Shown here: positions 8,181 to 16,136 of the stretch, piece after piece
Layout: each line of letters begins with the position of its first letter
Numbering within the stretch: position 1 is the stretch's first letter
From: JBBDRV01 sp040905285
Lineage (GTDB): Bacteria; Bacteroidota; Rhodothermia; Balneolales; Balneolaceae
DNA: 26,067 nucleotides
Direction of reading: 5' to 3'
NCBI GenBank assembly: GCA_040905285.1
Contig: JBBDRV010000174.1
Coordinates: 1-26,067, forward strand
Program-made: the position numbers and the translations under genes
Notes under the pieces: generated by a model
What the model saw: only the letters and a program-made list of their open reading frames with translations
Databases searched by the model: none
Told to the model about the DNA's origin: nothing

Positions 8181-9146
8181 ATGAAAGTTATAGAACATTA
8201 CAGACAGGCATCGGAACCGCTGATTTCATTCGAGATTATTCCACCGAAAAGAGGCGGATCCGTGAAAGAGGTTTTTGACTCAATCGAAAAATTGATGTCG
8301 GTGAATCCGCCATTCATAGATGTAACCTATCATGCGGCAGAATCCTATCTTGAAGAACTTCCTGACGGAACAGTCCGGCGGCATGTCAAACGAAAAAGGC
8401 CGGGCACCATTGGGTTGTGTGCGGCTATATTACACCGGTTTGGCGTGGATCCCGTACCGCATCTGATCTGTGAGGGCTTCTCAAGGGAAGAAAGTGAGGA
8501 TGCGCTTATCGAGTTAAGCTACCTCGGTATCGACAATGTCTTTGCCATACGCGGAGATGATTCCGGTGTCACACAGGACCAGAGAACAAACGGAACGATA
8601 AACAAGCATGCATCCGACCTGGTCAGGCAGATCAGAAACATGAACCGCGGAATGTACCTGGAAAATATTACCAATGCCGATCCGACCGGTTTTTGCATAG
8701 GAGTTGCCGGTTATCCCGAGAAGCATTTCGAGGCACCGAATATCGAGTGGGATATCCAGCGGCTGAAAGAAAAAGTGGCCATGGGGGGCGACTATATTGC
8801 AACACAGATGTTCTATGACAACGAGGCTTTTTTTTCGTTTGAAAAAAAGTGCCGCAAGGCAGGAATCAATGTTCCGATCATTCCGGGCATCAAGGTACTT
8901 GCCACGGAGCGTCACCTGACGAACCTCCCGAAATTTTTCCACCTCAACCTGCCCGACCCGCTGGTCGAGGAGGTCACGGAGAATCCAGGAAAAGCCAGGG
9001 ATATCGGTATTGAATGGTGCATCAGACAGTGTACCGAACTGCTTGAGTATGGTGTGCCCGGTCTGCATTTTTATGTGATGGGAAATCCGCAGCCGGCACT
9101 GGATGTGATTGCAAAAATACCGCTCGGAAATGCCGTACGGCAGTAA
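8181..9146 (+). CDS. metF: 5,10-methylenetetrahydrofolate reductase
   Basis: The product (321 residues) reduces methylene-tetrahydrofolate to 5-methyltetrahydrofolate, the methyl donor used by MetH encoded across the divergent promoter. Recognisable segments are PLISFEIIPPKRG at the N-terminus, IDVTYHA, the FAIRGD motif that follows a beta strand of the TIM barrel, FCIGVAGYPEKH, and GGDYIATQMFYDNEAFF, where Gln belongs to the conserved substrate/FAD region. The length is slightly above the usual ~290-300. The ATG at 8181 fits the start of the domain (MKVIEHYRQASEPLISFE); no strong ribosome site precedes it, only a weak AGAAAG inside a small inverted repeat. The gene converges with the CHRD gene 81 bp downstream. 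Confidence 0.96.
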   Translation: MKVIEHYRQASEPLISFEIIPPKRGGSVKEVFDSIEKLMSVNPPFIDVTYHAAESYLEELPDGTVRRHVKRKRPGTIGLCAAILHRFGVDPVPHLICEGFSREESEDALIELSYLGIDNVFAIRGDDSGVTQDQRTNGTINKHASDLVRQIRNMNRGMYLENITNADPTGFCIGVAGYPEKHFEAPNIEWDIQRLKEKVAMGGDYIATQMFYDNEAFFSFEKKCRKAGINVPIIPGIKVLATERHLTNLPKFFHLNLPDPLVEEVTENPGKARDIGIEWCIRQCTELLEYGVPGLHFYVMGNPQPALDVIAKIPLGNAVRQ

Positions 9147-9227
9147 CCTTTTGGTATTTTTCGTTTTTTTTCGATCAGGGATTCCGGTGAGGGATATGAC
9201 CATCCTGACAGGAAAATGGCTGATCCG

Positions 9228-9683
9228 TCAGTTCATAGCCGGAATCTGGCCTCTTATCTCCCCTCTCTGGTACCTGTCGGATGCAATGCTGATATACAGC
9301 TCTCCCGCCTCCAGGGCATCCTGCAGTGAAGGCCTCAATGAAAAGCTGTTCTCCTCTTTACTGAACGTCCCGCTTCTGCGATCCTCCCCCGCCTGCACGC
9401 TTAATGCAAAAAGCTGATTCCCGCGCTCCCTTTCTGATCCGTAATGGATAGAGGAAGATCTGTAATCGCTGACCAACCCGCCAAACCTGCCTTCGACAGA
9501 AAGGGTATCCGACCGGACGGTCACCGTTACACTTCCCGATCCCGAACTGTTTACAGCAGGTACCTGCTTGTACCCGGCCAGGTATACCTCAGCCGTTTGC
9601 TGGGCATGAGCAGCCGTTAACGGGCCCATCATGAAAACGGTGAACAAAAATATACTGATTCCGGATCTCTTCATACCCTTCAC
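9228..9683 (-). CDS. Secreted CHRD-domain protein
   Basis: The 151-residue protein begins with a Sec signal peptide (KRSGISIFLFTVFMMGPLTAAHAQ, cleavage after AHAQ) and continues with one CHRD domain: AEVYLAGYKQVPAVNSSGSGS near the N-terminus and GELYISIASDRYQRGEIRGQI at the end, the classic GExRGQI terminus. CHRD domains are named after chordin; in bacteria they occur in small exported proteins of unknown function. The central part, normally containing a IHxG-type histidine segment, is present as SSIHYGS. It is a single-domain version with no visible anchor, so periplasmic or secreted. Neighbours give no functional hint: metF converges from the left and the PolX gene lies 67 bp upstream on the same strand. 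Confidence 0.85.
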   Translation of the reverse strand: MKGMKRSGISIFLFTVFMMGPLTAAHAQQTAEVYLAGYKQVPAVNSSGSGSVTVTVRSDTLSVEGRFGGLVSDYRSSSIHYGSERERGNQLFALSVQAGEDRRSGTFSKEENSFSLRPSLQDALEAGELYISIASDRYQRGEIRGQIPAMN

Positions 9684-9750
9684 TCCCGCAGTTTTAACTC
9701 TGTTAATGTACCGTTAACGTACAGTACGATTAATCTGTATACCTGATACG

Positions 9751-11505
9751 CTACTTCTCCAGCCAGGTTTTAAATTTATCGGCCGGAAAGGTATTCAGTA
9801 CACGTTCCCTGTTAAACTTCGCCTTCCTTGCCATACGCACGCCATACCAGATGTCATCTATCCCGTCGACTGTATGGGCATCCGGATTTACAGAGGTCAG
9901 TAAACCGGCCGCACGCGCCCTGTCGCCGTACCTCCAGTCCATGTCCAGCCGCCGGGGATTGGCATTGATCTCTATGGCCGTGTTATTCCGGGCAGCCGCC
10001 TCGATAAGGAGATCCATATCGAGCCGGCTTTCCCCTCTGTTGAGAAGAAGCCTGCCGGAAGGATGCCCGATTATCCGGGTCGCCGGGTGTTCAATTGCCC
10101 GTAGAAATCTCTTTGTCATTTTTTCGGGCGGCATATCCAGGGACGAATGTACACTTGCAATGACAAAATCAAATCCCTGCAGCAGGTCATCCGGGTAGTC
10201 AAGGGATCCGTCAGCCAGGATATCCGATTCAATCCCCTTGAAAATGACAAAGCCGGTTCCTTCTGCGGCCATTTGCTCATTCAGGCGGTCAATTTCCCTC
10301 CACTGCTCCCTCACCTGTTCCACGGTCAGCCCTCCCGCATAGGCGGCGGATCTCGAATGGTCACTGATACCCAGGTACCGGTAACCCTTGGCAGCAGAGG
10401 CCCGGGCCATCTCTTCTATGGAATATCTGCCGTCGCTCCAGTTGCTGTGGGCATGGATGACTCCCCGGATGTCGCTGTCCTCCACCAGGGAGAGCTCTTT
10501 CGGGTGTGCATAGCATTCAAATTCGCCCCGTTCCTCCCTTAGTTCCGGGGGAACGAAATTCATATCGAGTTTTCGGTAGATATCTTTTTCAGAGCGATAG
10601 TCAACCGGTTTTGCAAAGTCCGCGTCCCCTGCTTCCGTCAGCTGAAACAGACCGTACTCATTCAGCGAAAGCCCCCTGACACGAGCTCTCTGGCGCATCC
10701 TCACATTGTGTTCCTTACTGCCGGTAAAATAGAGCCAGGCTGCAGGAAACTGATCGGGATTCACGATTCGAACATCCACCTGGCGGCCCTGTATGGTCCG
10801 GACAGAACACTTGGTCTCTCCCCTTCCCAGCACGTCAACCACCATCTCGTGACCGGTGAAAGCATCAAAAACCGAAGCACCGTCTTCAGCTGCCGCGGCA
10901 ACCAGTAAATCGACATCCCCGATCGTTTCCCTGCAACGCCGCAGGGACCCTGCCGTCTCAACACGCCGGACCCCTTCCAGCTTTTCAAGAAAAGCCACGA
11001 TCGGCCCCGCCACCTTTCCGGCTTCACTTAACAGGCAGCGCTGTTCATTTTCCTGCAGCCATTCGATCGACCTGATGATCTTTTTTGCCGACTTTTCACC
11101 CAACCCCTTCAGCCCGGCCACCCGGCCGTCCAGACAGGCGTCCCTGAGTTCTCCTATGGTGAGTATATCCAGATCCCTGTGAATCCTGAGGATACTTTTT
11201 GGCCCCAGACCGGAGATATCAAGCCAGCCGATCAGCTCGACGGGGACTTTTTCCCGGAGTTTTGCCAGCGCCGGCATCGATCCGGTTTCCGCATATTCGT
11301 AAATATCTTTTGCGATAGATGAACCGATGCCTTGCAGCTCGGTGAGATTTCTGTTCTCGATGTAGCGGCTGACAGGTTCGTCCAGACTTTCTATCGACTG
11401 GGCGGCCCTGTCAAAGGCGATTGCACGAAACCGGTTCTCTCCGGCAAGTTGCATCAGAATATAAATTTCACGCAGTTTTTGAGCTATTATCTGGTTGTCT
11501 GGCAT
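9751..11505 (-). CDS. polX: PolX family DNA polymerase/3'-5' exonuclease with PHP domain
   Basis: The likely 584-residue protein starts at MPDNQIIAQKLREIYILMQL (ATG at 11505); the open frame extends upstream to 11571, but that extension is unlike the family and overlaps the neighbouring gene. Family X modules are visible in order: an N-terminal helix-hairpin-helix lyase-like domain (FRAIAFDRAAQSIESL, LQGIGSSIAKDIYEY, ISGLGPKSILRIHR, LKGLGEKSAKKI), the palm with GSLRRCRETIGDVDLLV carrying two catalytic Asp and later QVDVRIV with the third, then FTGSKEHNVRMRQRARVRGLSLNEYGLF, and a C-terminal PHP domain with HAHSNWSDG, GISDHS, SVHSSL, IGHPSGR and NPDAHTVDG metal-binding segments. Known PolX enzymes fill short gaps in base excision repair and proofread with the PHP site. 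The size matches. It lies 34 bp downstream of the M28 peptidase gene on the same strand. Confidence 0.94.
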   Translation of the reverse strand: MPDNQIIAQKLREIYILMQLAGENRFRAIAFDRAAQSIESLDEPVSRYIENRNLTELQGIGSSIAKDIYEYAETGSMPALAKLREKVPVELIGWLDISGLGPKSILRIHRDLDILTIGELRDACLDGRVAGLKGLGEKSAKKIIRSIEWLQENEQRCLLSEAGKVAGPIVAFLEKLEGVRRVETAGSLRRCRETIGDVDLLVAAAAEDGASVFDAFTGHEMVVDVLGRGETKCSVRTIQGRQVDVRIVNPDQFPAAWLYFTGSKEHNVRMRQRARVRGLSLNEYGLFQLTEAGDADFAKPVDYRSEKDIYRKLDMNFVPPELREERGEFECYAHPKELSLVEDSDIRGVIHAHSNWSDGRYSIEEMARASAAKGYRYLGISDHSRSAAYAGGLTVEQVREQWREIDRLNEQMAAEGTGFVIFKGIESDILADGSLDYPDDLLQGFDFVIASVHSSLDMPPEKMTKRFLRAIEHPATRIIGHPSGRLLLNRGESRLDMDLLIEAAARNNTAIEINANPRRLDMDWRYGDRARAAGLLTSVNPDAHTVDGIDDIWYGVRMARKAKFNRERVLNTFPADKFKTWLEK

Positions 11506-11539
11506 AATATCGCAGAAATGCAGGACGGCCGGATGTCCC

Positions 11540-12529
11540 TCAGTCCGTCGTCCGGTACCCTGCAGGTTCAAATATCAGTTCTTCGGCCGCTGTCGTATCC
11601 AGATGCGCGATGACCCTTTTCACATGGCTGACGATCATTGCGGTTTTTTCATAGTTGATTTTGCCCGCCGTATCACCGGGCCGGTGATAATCCGGATGGG
11701 ATCCTGCAAAATAGTGCAGAGCCGGGATCCCCTCGTCATAAAAGGAGTCGTGATCACTGGCTCCGGAACCTGAAGCAAGCTGCCGGATATTCAGGGAGTC
11801 CCGGTTAGACACGGAAATGATCTCCGGCCAGATATCAGCCGAACCTGTTCCCGATATCGTCAGGTCAACCTCTTCCATCCGCCCGATCATATCCAGGTTG
11901 ATCATGGCCAGAATCCGCCCTTCCGGAAGCGTCGGGTTTTCTACAAAAAAACGGGATCCCAGCAGTCCCAGCTCTTCACCCGAAAACGCAATAAATACCA
12001 GTGTTCTGGTAGGGCGGTTGGCGCTGAAATACCGGGCCAGTTCCAGTAGGCCCGCCGTACCCGAAGCGTTGTCATCAGCGCCGGGATGGACAACCGGATC
12101 CGATTCGCTGCCGAGTGAAATAATCCCTCCCATTCCCTGTGCATCGTAGTGGGCTCCTATGATCAGGAATTCAGTCAGATCCGCTCTGCCCGGTATGATT
12201 CCGATAACATTTCTTGACAGCAGCCCCTCTACCCCCATTGCCTGGGTCATCGGACCGGCAAGTGGGAAAAACTGGAAATAGATATCTTCCTCCCCACCCG
12301 GCTCAAGTTCGAATTCCCGGAAATGATCGGCAATGTAATTGGCCGCGCGGGCTTCGGATTTCGTTCCGGCCAGCCGGCCTTCAAGACCGGGGTCAGCCAG
12401 CCGGTAAATATGATCCTTCAGGTCCGCCTGCCTGATATCCCCGGACAACGGCGGGCGATCTGCTGATTCGCAGCCGGCCAGGAAAAGGAGGGATATCAGT
12501 GACAGTGTAACTAGTGATCCGGTCTGCAT
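11540..12529 (-). CDS. M28 family zinc aminopeptidase, lipoprotein
   Basis: The preferred start is MQTGSLVTLSLISLLFLAGC at 12529 (329 residues), because it begins a lipoprotein signal with lipobox LAGC; the frame is open to 12595. After an N-terminal helical part (DHIYRLADPGLEGRLAGTKSEARAANYI), the two-zinc site of M28 peptidases is complete: His in IIGAHYDAQG, bridging Asp in HPGADDNASG, catalytic and metal Glu pair in FSGEELGLLGS, Asp in NLDMIGR, and the last His in DYHRPGDT. Such proteins remove N-terminal residues from peptides in the periplasm or at the outer membrane. The phrase LEGRLAGTKSE is typical of Bacteroidota-type relatives. It diverges from the riboswitch-controlled receptor gene and precedes polX on the same strand. 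Confidence 0.93.
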   Translation of the reverse strand: MQTGSLVTLSLISLLFLAGCESADRPPLSGDIRQADLKDHIYRLADPGLEGRLAGTKSEARAANYIADHFREFELEPGGEEDIYFQFFPLAGPMTQAMGVEGLLSRNVIGIIPGRADLTEFLIIGAHYDAQGMGGIISLGSESDPVVHPGADDNASGTAGLLELARYFSANRPTRTLVFIAFSGEELGLLGSRFFVENPTLPEGRILAMINLDMIGRMEEVDLTISGTGSADIWPEIISVSNRDSLNIRQLASGSGASDHDSFYDEGIPALHYFAGSHPDYHRPGDTAGKINYEKTAMIVSHVKRVIAHLDTTAAEELIFEPAGYRTTD

Positions 12530-12633
12530 CGGTGAAGTTTTATCGTGAATTTTTATTGAACAATAATCATTTACCTGCAAATGCCCAATTGACACTTACC
12601 TGTTTCTGCCCTATCTTCCCCGGAACACTACCA

Positions 12634-12714
12634 AAGGTTGGGGGTGCTTGCATACGCGGGCTGAGATCATACCCTATACACCTGATCCGGATAATACCGG
12701 CGAAGGGAAACCTG
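12634..12714 (+). promoter_or_regulatory. TPP riboswitch (THI element)
   Basis: The conserved TPP aptamer is plain: GGGGTGC at 12641-12647, CTGAGA at 12661-12666 followed by ACCC at 12671-12674, ACCTGATC at 12680-12687, then GGATAATACC and CGAAGGGAAA up to 12710. Helices can be paired by eye: P1 AGGTT (12635-12639) with AACCT (12709-12713), P2 GGGT with ACCC, P3 CTTGC with GCGGG around a four-base loop, P5 CCGG with CCGG around ATAATA. It binds thiamine pyrophosphate in the mRNA leader and, by family precedent, lowers expression of the gene downstream, here the TonB receptor beginning at 12793. Confidence 0.96.
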
Positions 12715-12750
12715 AATTGCCTTTCTGCATGCAGTTCAGTTCTGCAAGTT

Positions 12751-12789
12751 AACCTCCTCCTCTTATTATCATAACCATAAGACGGAGGA
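12751..12789 (+). promoter_or_regulatory. Riboswitch expression platform: anti-SD and SD
   Basis: The receptor gene has a ribosome site GGAGGA at 12784-12789. A pyrimidine run at 12753-12764 contains TCCTCC (12755-12760), a perfect complement able to hide it. The run is preceded by AACCT (12751-12755), identical to the 3' strand of riboswitch helix P1, so it could compete for the 5' strand AGGTT. This suggests translational control: with ligand P1 forms, the pyrimidine run is free to block the ribosome site. No U-tract terminator is visible between aptamer and gene. This mechanism is inferred. Confidence 0.55.
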
Positions 12790-12792
12790 ATC

Positions 12793-15261
12793 ATGTTCAT
12801 CAAACGTATTCTGCTATTTACGCTATTACTCTTTCCGGCCACCGAAGCGTGGTCGCAAACCATTTCCGGTGTGGTGCTTGACAGCCAAAATATGCAACCC
12901 CTCTCCGGTGCGAATATCATTCAGGAGGGGACTGCAACCGGGACCGCTGCCGACGACAACGGAGAATTCGAACTGACCCTGTCGGACGACGGACCGGAAC
13001 GTATTGTCGTTACGTATCTGGGTTACCAGTCACAAACCGTTGATCCGGAAGAAAGCGGCACACCCATCGAAATACGCCTGGAGCGGGATACCGTTCGTAG
13101 CGGTGAAGTTTTTGTACAGGCCCTTCGGGTCGATGAATCAAATCCGATCGCATACTTTAACATCAGCCGGCAGGAAATAGAAGAGCAAAACCTGGGCCAG
13201 GACCTGCCTTACCTGATCAGCTCGACACCCTCCGTGGTTGCCACCTCTGATGCAGGAACCGGAATAGGTTATACGGGCATCAGAATCCGCGGCGTGGATG
13301 ATACGCGCATCAACGTCACGATCAACGGCATACCGGTAAACGATGCAGAATCCCATGGTGTATTCTGGGTGAATATGCCGGACCTTGCCTCTTCTGTCGA
13401 AAATATTCAAATTCAGCGCGGAGTCGGCTCATCGACACACGGCGCCGGTGCTTTCGGGGCAACCATGAATATTCAAACCGCCAGAATGGACACGCAGCCG
13501 TTTGCGGAGGTGAATTCATCTGCCGGTTCATTCAATACCCGTAAATACAATGTCCTCCTCGGGTCCGGACGCATCGGCAACGGATGGCAAGTGGAGGGAC
13601 GCCTTTCAAAGCTCAGTTCGGACGGGTACATAAATCGGGCCTCATCGGATCTGCGGTCCTTTTATCTGTCAGGATCCCGCCAGGGTGAGCGAAGCATCCT
13701 GAAAGCCGACGTCTTTTCCGGCCAGGAAAGAACCTACCAGGCGTGGAACGGGGTTCCCGAACCAATTCTGGAAAATAATCCCGGTCAGCTTGAAAACTAT
13801 ATCAGTAATCTCTACCCGGATGACGCGTTCGCCGGCCGGCTGCGGGACAACCTGGGCAACAGGCAATTTAACGAATACACGTATCACAACCAGGTGGATG
13901 ATTATCAGCAGGATCATTATCAGCTTCACTATTCCTACCAGCTCACGGAAAACTGGCTTTTGAACAGTTCCCTGCATTACACGTACGGACGCGGCTATTA
14001 CGAACAGTACAGAGAAGACGACAACCTCTCCGTATACGGCATTGAGCCTGTAGAAATAGGCAACGAAACCATTGAACAGAGTGATCTGGTGCGCAGGCGC
14101 TGGCTCGACAACCATTTCTATGGCGGAATTGTTTCCAGTGAATTCCGGCAGGACAGCTGGGATCTTGTGATCGGCGGCGGATATAACGAATACGACGGAG
14201 ATCATTTTGGCGAAATTATATGGGCCCGTTATGCCGGAGAAAGTGAACATGAAGACCGCTACTATGACAACAACGGTTTTAAAACCGATTTCAATGTCTA
14301 TGGCAAGTTCAATTACTATCTTTCAGATGCATTAAACTCCTATGTCGATCTCCAGTACCGGTCCGTATCTTACCGCTTTCTGGGTATGCGCGTAGAGGAA
14401 ACCGGCGGCGGCCAGGAAATAACGGACCTTCAGCAGCGGGTTCACATCGGCTTTTTCAATCCTAAATTCGGTCTGGTTTACCGGTTCAATTCCAGCAACC
14501 GGGCATTTGCATCCCTCAGCATAGGGGGCAAGGAACCGACCCGGAGAGATTATGTAGAGTCGACGCCCGAAAGCCGTCCCAGTCCGGAGCGCCTGTATGA
14601 CTATGAAGTCGGCTACGAAGCCAATTACAACCGATTCAGAGGCGGCATTAATCTCTACTACATGGATTATGAAGACCAGCTTATCCTGACGGGTGCAGTT
14701 AATGATGTAGGAGCCTATGTCCGGGAAAACGTATCGGACAGCTATCGCACAGGCATTGAATTACAGGCATATCTGAGACTTGCGCCTGCTTTCTCATGGG
14801 AGGGAAGTATGACCATCAGCCGGAACAAAATCCCCGAATACTCTCATTTCCTTGACGACTTTGACGCAGGCGGACAGCAGGAACTGGAATACGAAGATAC
14901 GGACATTGCGTTTTCACCCTCGCTGATCAGCAATTCCACCCTGGGATATAACCGGGATGAATGGTCTGCAGCCCTCGTTTCCAAGTACGTCTCCCGTCAG
15001 TACCTGGATAACACCGGGAACAGAGAGCGGTCCGTCGATCCATACTTCATACACGATCTCAGAGTCGGGTACAGCCTGGACCGGATACCCGGTATAAGCT
15101 CCGCGGACATCATCCTGCAGGTGAATAATCTGCTGGACAGGAACTATGTGAGCAACGGGTATACCTTCGGATGGATCGCCGGAGAAAGTGAACAGCATTT
15201 CAACTATTACTTTCCCCAGGCCGGACGGAATGTGCTTGTGAAAGTAACGATCGGTTTCTGA
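12793..15261 (+). CDS. TonB-dependent outer-membrane receptor, predicted thiamine-type uptake
   Basis: The 822-residue protein has a signal peptide (FIKRILLFTLLLFPATEAWSQ), a carboxypeptidase-regulatory-like beta domain (~23-100: TISGVVLDSQNMQPLSGANI, GTAADDNGEFEL, VVTYLGYQSQ), a plug domain (~110-225) with LISSTPSVVATSDAGTGIG, the IRIRGVD motif, VTINGIPVNDAESHG and IQIQRGVGSSTHGAGAFGATMNIQT, and a 22-strand-type barrel rich in aromatic residues ending in the usual terminal Phe (LVKVTIGF). It is driven by TonB/ExbB/ExbD. The substrate is suggested by the TPP riboswitch 79 bp upstream: in Bacteroidota, THI-regulated receptors are assigned to thiamine or its precursors. No pnuT or thiamine kinase gene follows; the next gene, msrA, converges with its stop codon directly adjacent. 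The ATG at 12793 follows GGAGGA closely. Confidence 0.93.
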   Translation: MFIKRILLFTLLLFPATEAWSQTISGVVLDSQNMQPLSGANIIQEGTATGTAADDNGEFELTLSDDGPERIVVTYLGYQSQTVDPEESGTPIEIRLERDTVRSGEVFVQALRVDESNPIAYFNISRQEIEEQNLGQDLPYLISSTPSVVATSDAGTGIGYTGIRIRGVDDTRINVTINGIPVNDAESHGVFWVNMPDLASSVENIQIQRGVGSSTHGAGAFGATMNIQTARMDTQPFAEVNSSAGSFNTRKYNVLLGSGRIGNGWQVEGRLSKLSSDGYINRASSDLRSFYLSGSRQGERSILKADVFSGQERTYQAWNGVPEPILENNPGQLENYISNLYPDDAFAGRLRDNLGNRQFNEYTYHNQVDDYQQDHYQLHYSYQLTENWLLNSSLHYTYGRGYYEQYREDDNLSVYGIEPVEIGNETIEQSDLVRRRWLDNHFYGGIVSSEFRQDSWDLVIGGGYNEYDGDHFGEIIWARYAGESEHEDRYYDNNGFKTDFNVYGKFNYYLSDALNSYVDLQYRSVSYRFLGMRVEETGGGQEITDLQQRVHIGFFNPKFGLVYRFNSSNRAFASLSIGGKEPTRRDYVESTPESRPSPERLYDYEVGYEANYNRFRGGINLYYMDYEDQLILTGAVNDVGAYVRENVSDSYRTGIELQAYLRLAPAFSWEGSMTISRNKIPEYSHFLDDFDAGGQQELEYEDTDIAFSPSLISNSTLGYNRDEWSAALVSKYVSRQYLDNTGNRERSVDPYFIHDLRVGYSLDRIPGISSADIILQVNNLLDRNYVSNGYTFGWIAGESEQHFNYYFPQAGRNVLVKVTIGF

Positions 15262-15870
15262 TCACAAACTCTCCTGCAGGAGGTGTGGGAAATCCTTTTT
15301 GAATTTTACCAGTTTGGGGGCGATTACCACGGAACAGTAGCCGGCTTCGGTATTGTTGTTGTAATAGTTCTGATGGTAATCTTCAGCCTTGTAATAGTTG
15401 ACAAGGGGAGAAATCTCGGTCACCAGAGGATCCCGCCACAGATCCGTGGCGTCGATCCTTTTCATGGTGCTCTCAGCCATCTGCTTCTGTTCTTCATTGT
15501 GATAGAAAACAGCAGACCTGTACTGTGTTCCCACATCCGCCCCCTGACGGTTTGGGGTTGTGGGATCATGCGTATGCCAGAATACTTCCAGCAGCTCATT
15601 ATAACTGATAATTTCAGGGTCATACGTGATCCTGGCAACTTCAGCGTGGCCTGTATTCCCCGATGTAACCTGCATGTAGGTGGGATTATGAACATCCCCG
15701 CCTGAGTATCCCGCTTCAACGGCAACCACTCCGCTCACCCTCTGATAGATGGCCTCAACACACCAGAAACAGCCCGCCCCGAATGTTGCTTTTTCATATC
15801 CGTCATCCAATTCAGAATTTTCCATAGAATTCACTGGGAATAATAAAATAATTGATATCAGCAAGTGCAT
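15262..15870 (-). CDS. msrA: Peptide methionine-S-sulfoxide reductase
   Basis: The product (202 residues) reduces the S epimer of methionine sulfoxide in proteins. The active-site motif GCFWC lies at ~33-37, with Cys34 as the catalytic residue, followed by VxAGYSGG, NPTYMQVTSGNTGHAEV, EVFWHTHDPTTPNRQGADVGTQYRS and AEDYHQNYY, all hallmark MsrA segments. The first ~15 residues (MHLLISIILLFPVNS) are hydrophobic and could be a short signal or anchor directing it to the periplasm; starting at the second Met (15825) would give a cytoplasmic form. Neither start has a clear ribosome site, and a lysine-poor N-terminus is weak for a signal peptide. There is no fused MsrB domain. It converges exactly with the receptor gene: the two stop codons share the palindrome TGATCA. 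Confidence 0.96.
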   Translation of the reverse strand: MHLLISIILLFPVNSMENSELDDGYEKATFGAGCFWCVEAIYQRVSGVVAVEAGYSGGDVHNPTYMQVTSGNTGHAEVARITYDPEIISYNELLEVFWHTHDPTTPNRQGADVGTQYRSAVFYHNEEQKQMAESTMKRIDATDLWRDPLVTEISPLVNYYKAEDYHQNYYNNNTEAGYCSVVIAPKLVKFKKDFPHLLQESL

Positions 15871-15926
15871 GACATTTCACCGGTAAAGGGAGATCTGGAA
15901 TGAAATTAATAAAATTATTTATTTAA

Positions 15927-15960
15927 ATAAGTCGTTATATATAATAAGTCGTTATATATA
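15927..15960 (+). repeat. Perfect 17-bp tandem duplication
   Basis: ATAAGTCGTTATATATA at 15927-15943 is repeated without change and without spacer at 15944-15960. It lies in an AT-rich stretch upstream of msrA and of the plug lipoprotein gene, which diverge here. Confidence 0.95.
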
Positions 15961-15991
15961 TAACAGGCGATCCGGGCTGTTTATTACTGTA

Positions 15992-16027
15992 TTATAAAAC
16001 AGAAGCATCCTTATAACAGAAGCATCC
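15992..16027 (+). repeat. 17-19 bp tandem duplication
   Basis: The 19-mer at 15992-16010 (TTATAAAACAGAAGCATCC) is followed directly by the 17-mer TTATAACAGAAGCATCC at 16011-16027. The copies differ only by two A residues. Confidence 0.9.
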
Positions 16028-16104
16028 GGCCATATAGTATACAGGCACAGCAAAAACAGAAACGACGCAAAAAAACTTCAATAAACGGTATTTAAAAACC
16101 GTCG

Positions 16105-16125
16105 GTTTACTCCCGGATTGTAAAC
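16105..16125 (+). promoter_or_regulatory. Inverted repeat next to the plug-lipoprotein ribosome site
   Basis: GTTTAC (16105-16110) and GTAAAC (16120-16125) form a perfect 6-bp inverted repeat around nine bases. The Shine-Dalgarno AAGGAG starts at 16126, five bases before the ATG at 16137. A second inverted repeat, ACGGT/ACCGT (16085-16089 with 16098-16102), lies just upstream. They could be operator half-sites or an mRNA hairpin; function is not shown by the sequence. Confidence 0.4.
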
Positions 16126-16136
16126 AAGGAGACGAG

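Noticed and set aside
8514..9203. 229-codon open frame on the minus strand
   Set aside because: It is antisense to metF, which is intact; no recognisable domain.
11506..11571. Longer N-terminus for the PolX protein
   Set aside because: The extra 22 residues overlap the M28 gene end and are unlike PolX proteins, which begin near MPDNQIIAQKL.
12530..12595. Longer N-terminus for the M28 peptidase
   Set aside because: It would bury the lipoprotein signal 22 residues inside; the ATG at 12529 gives a standard signal.
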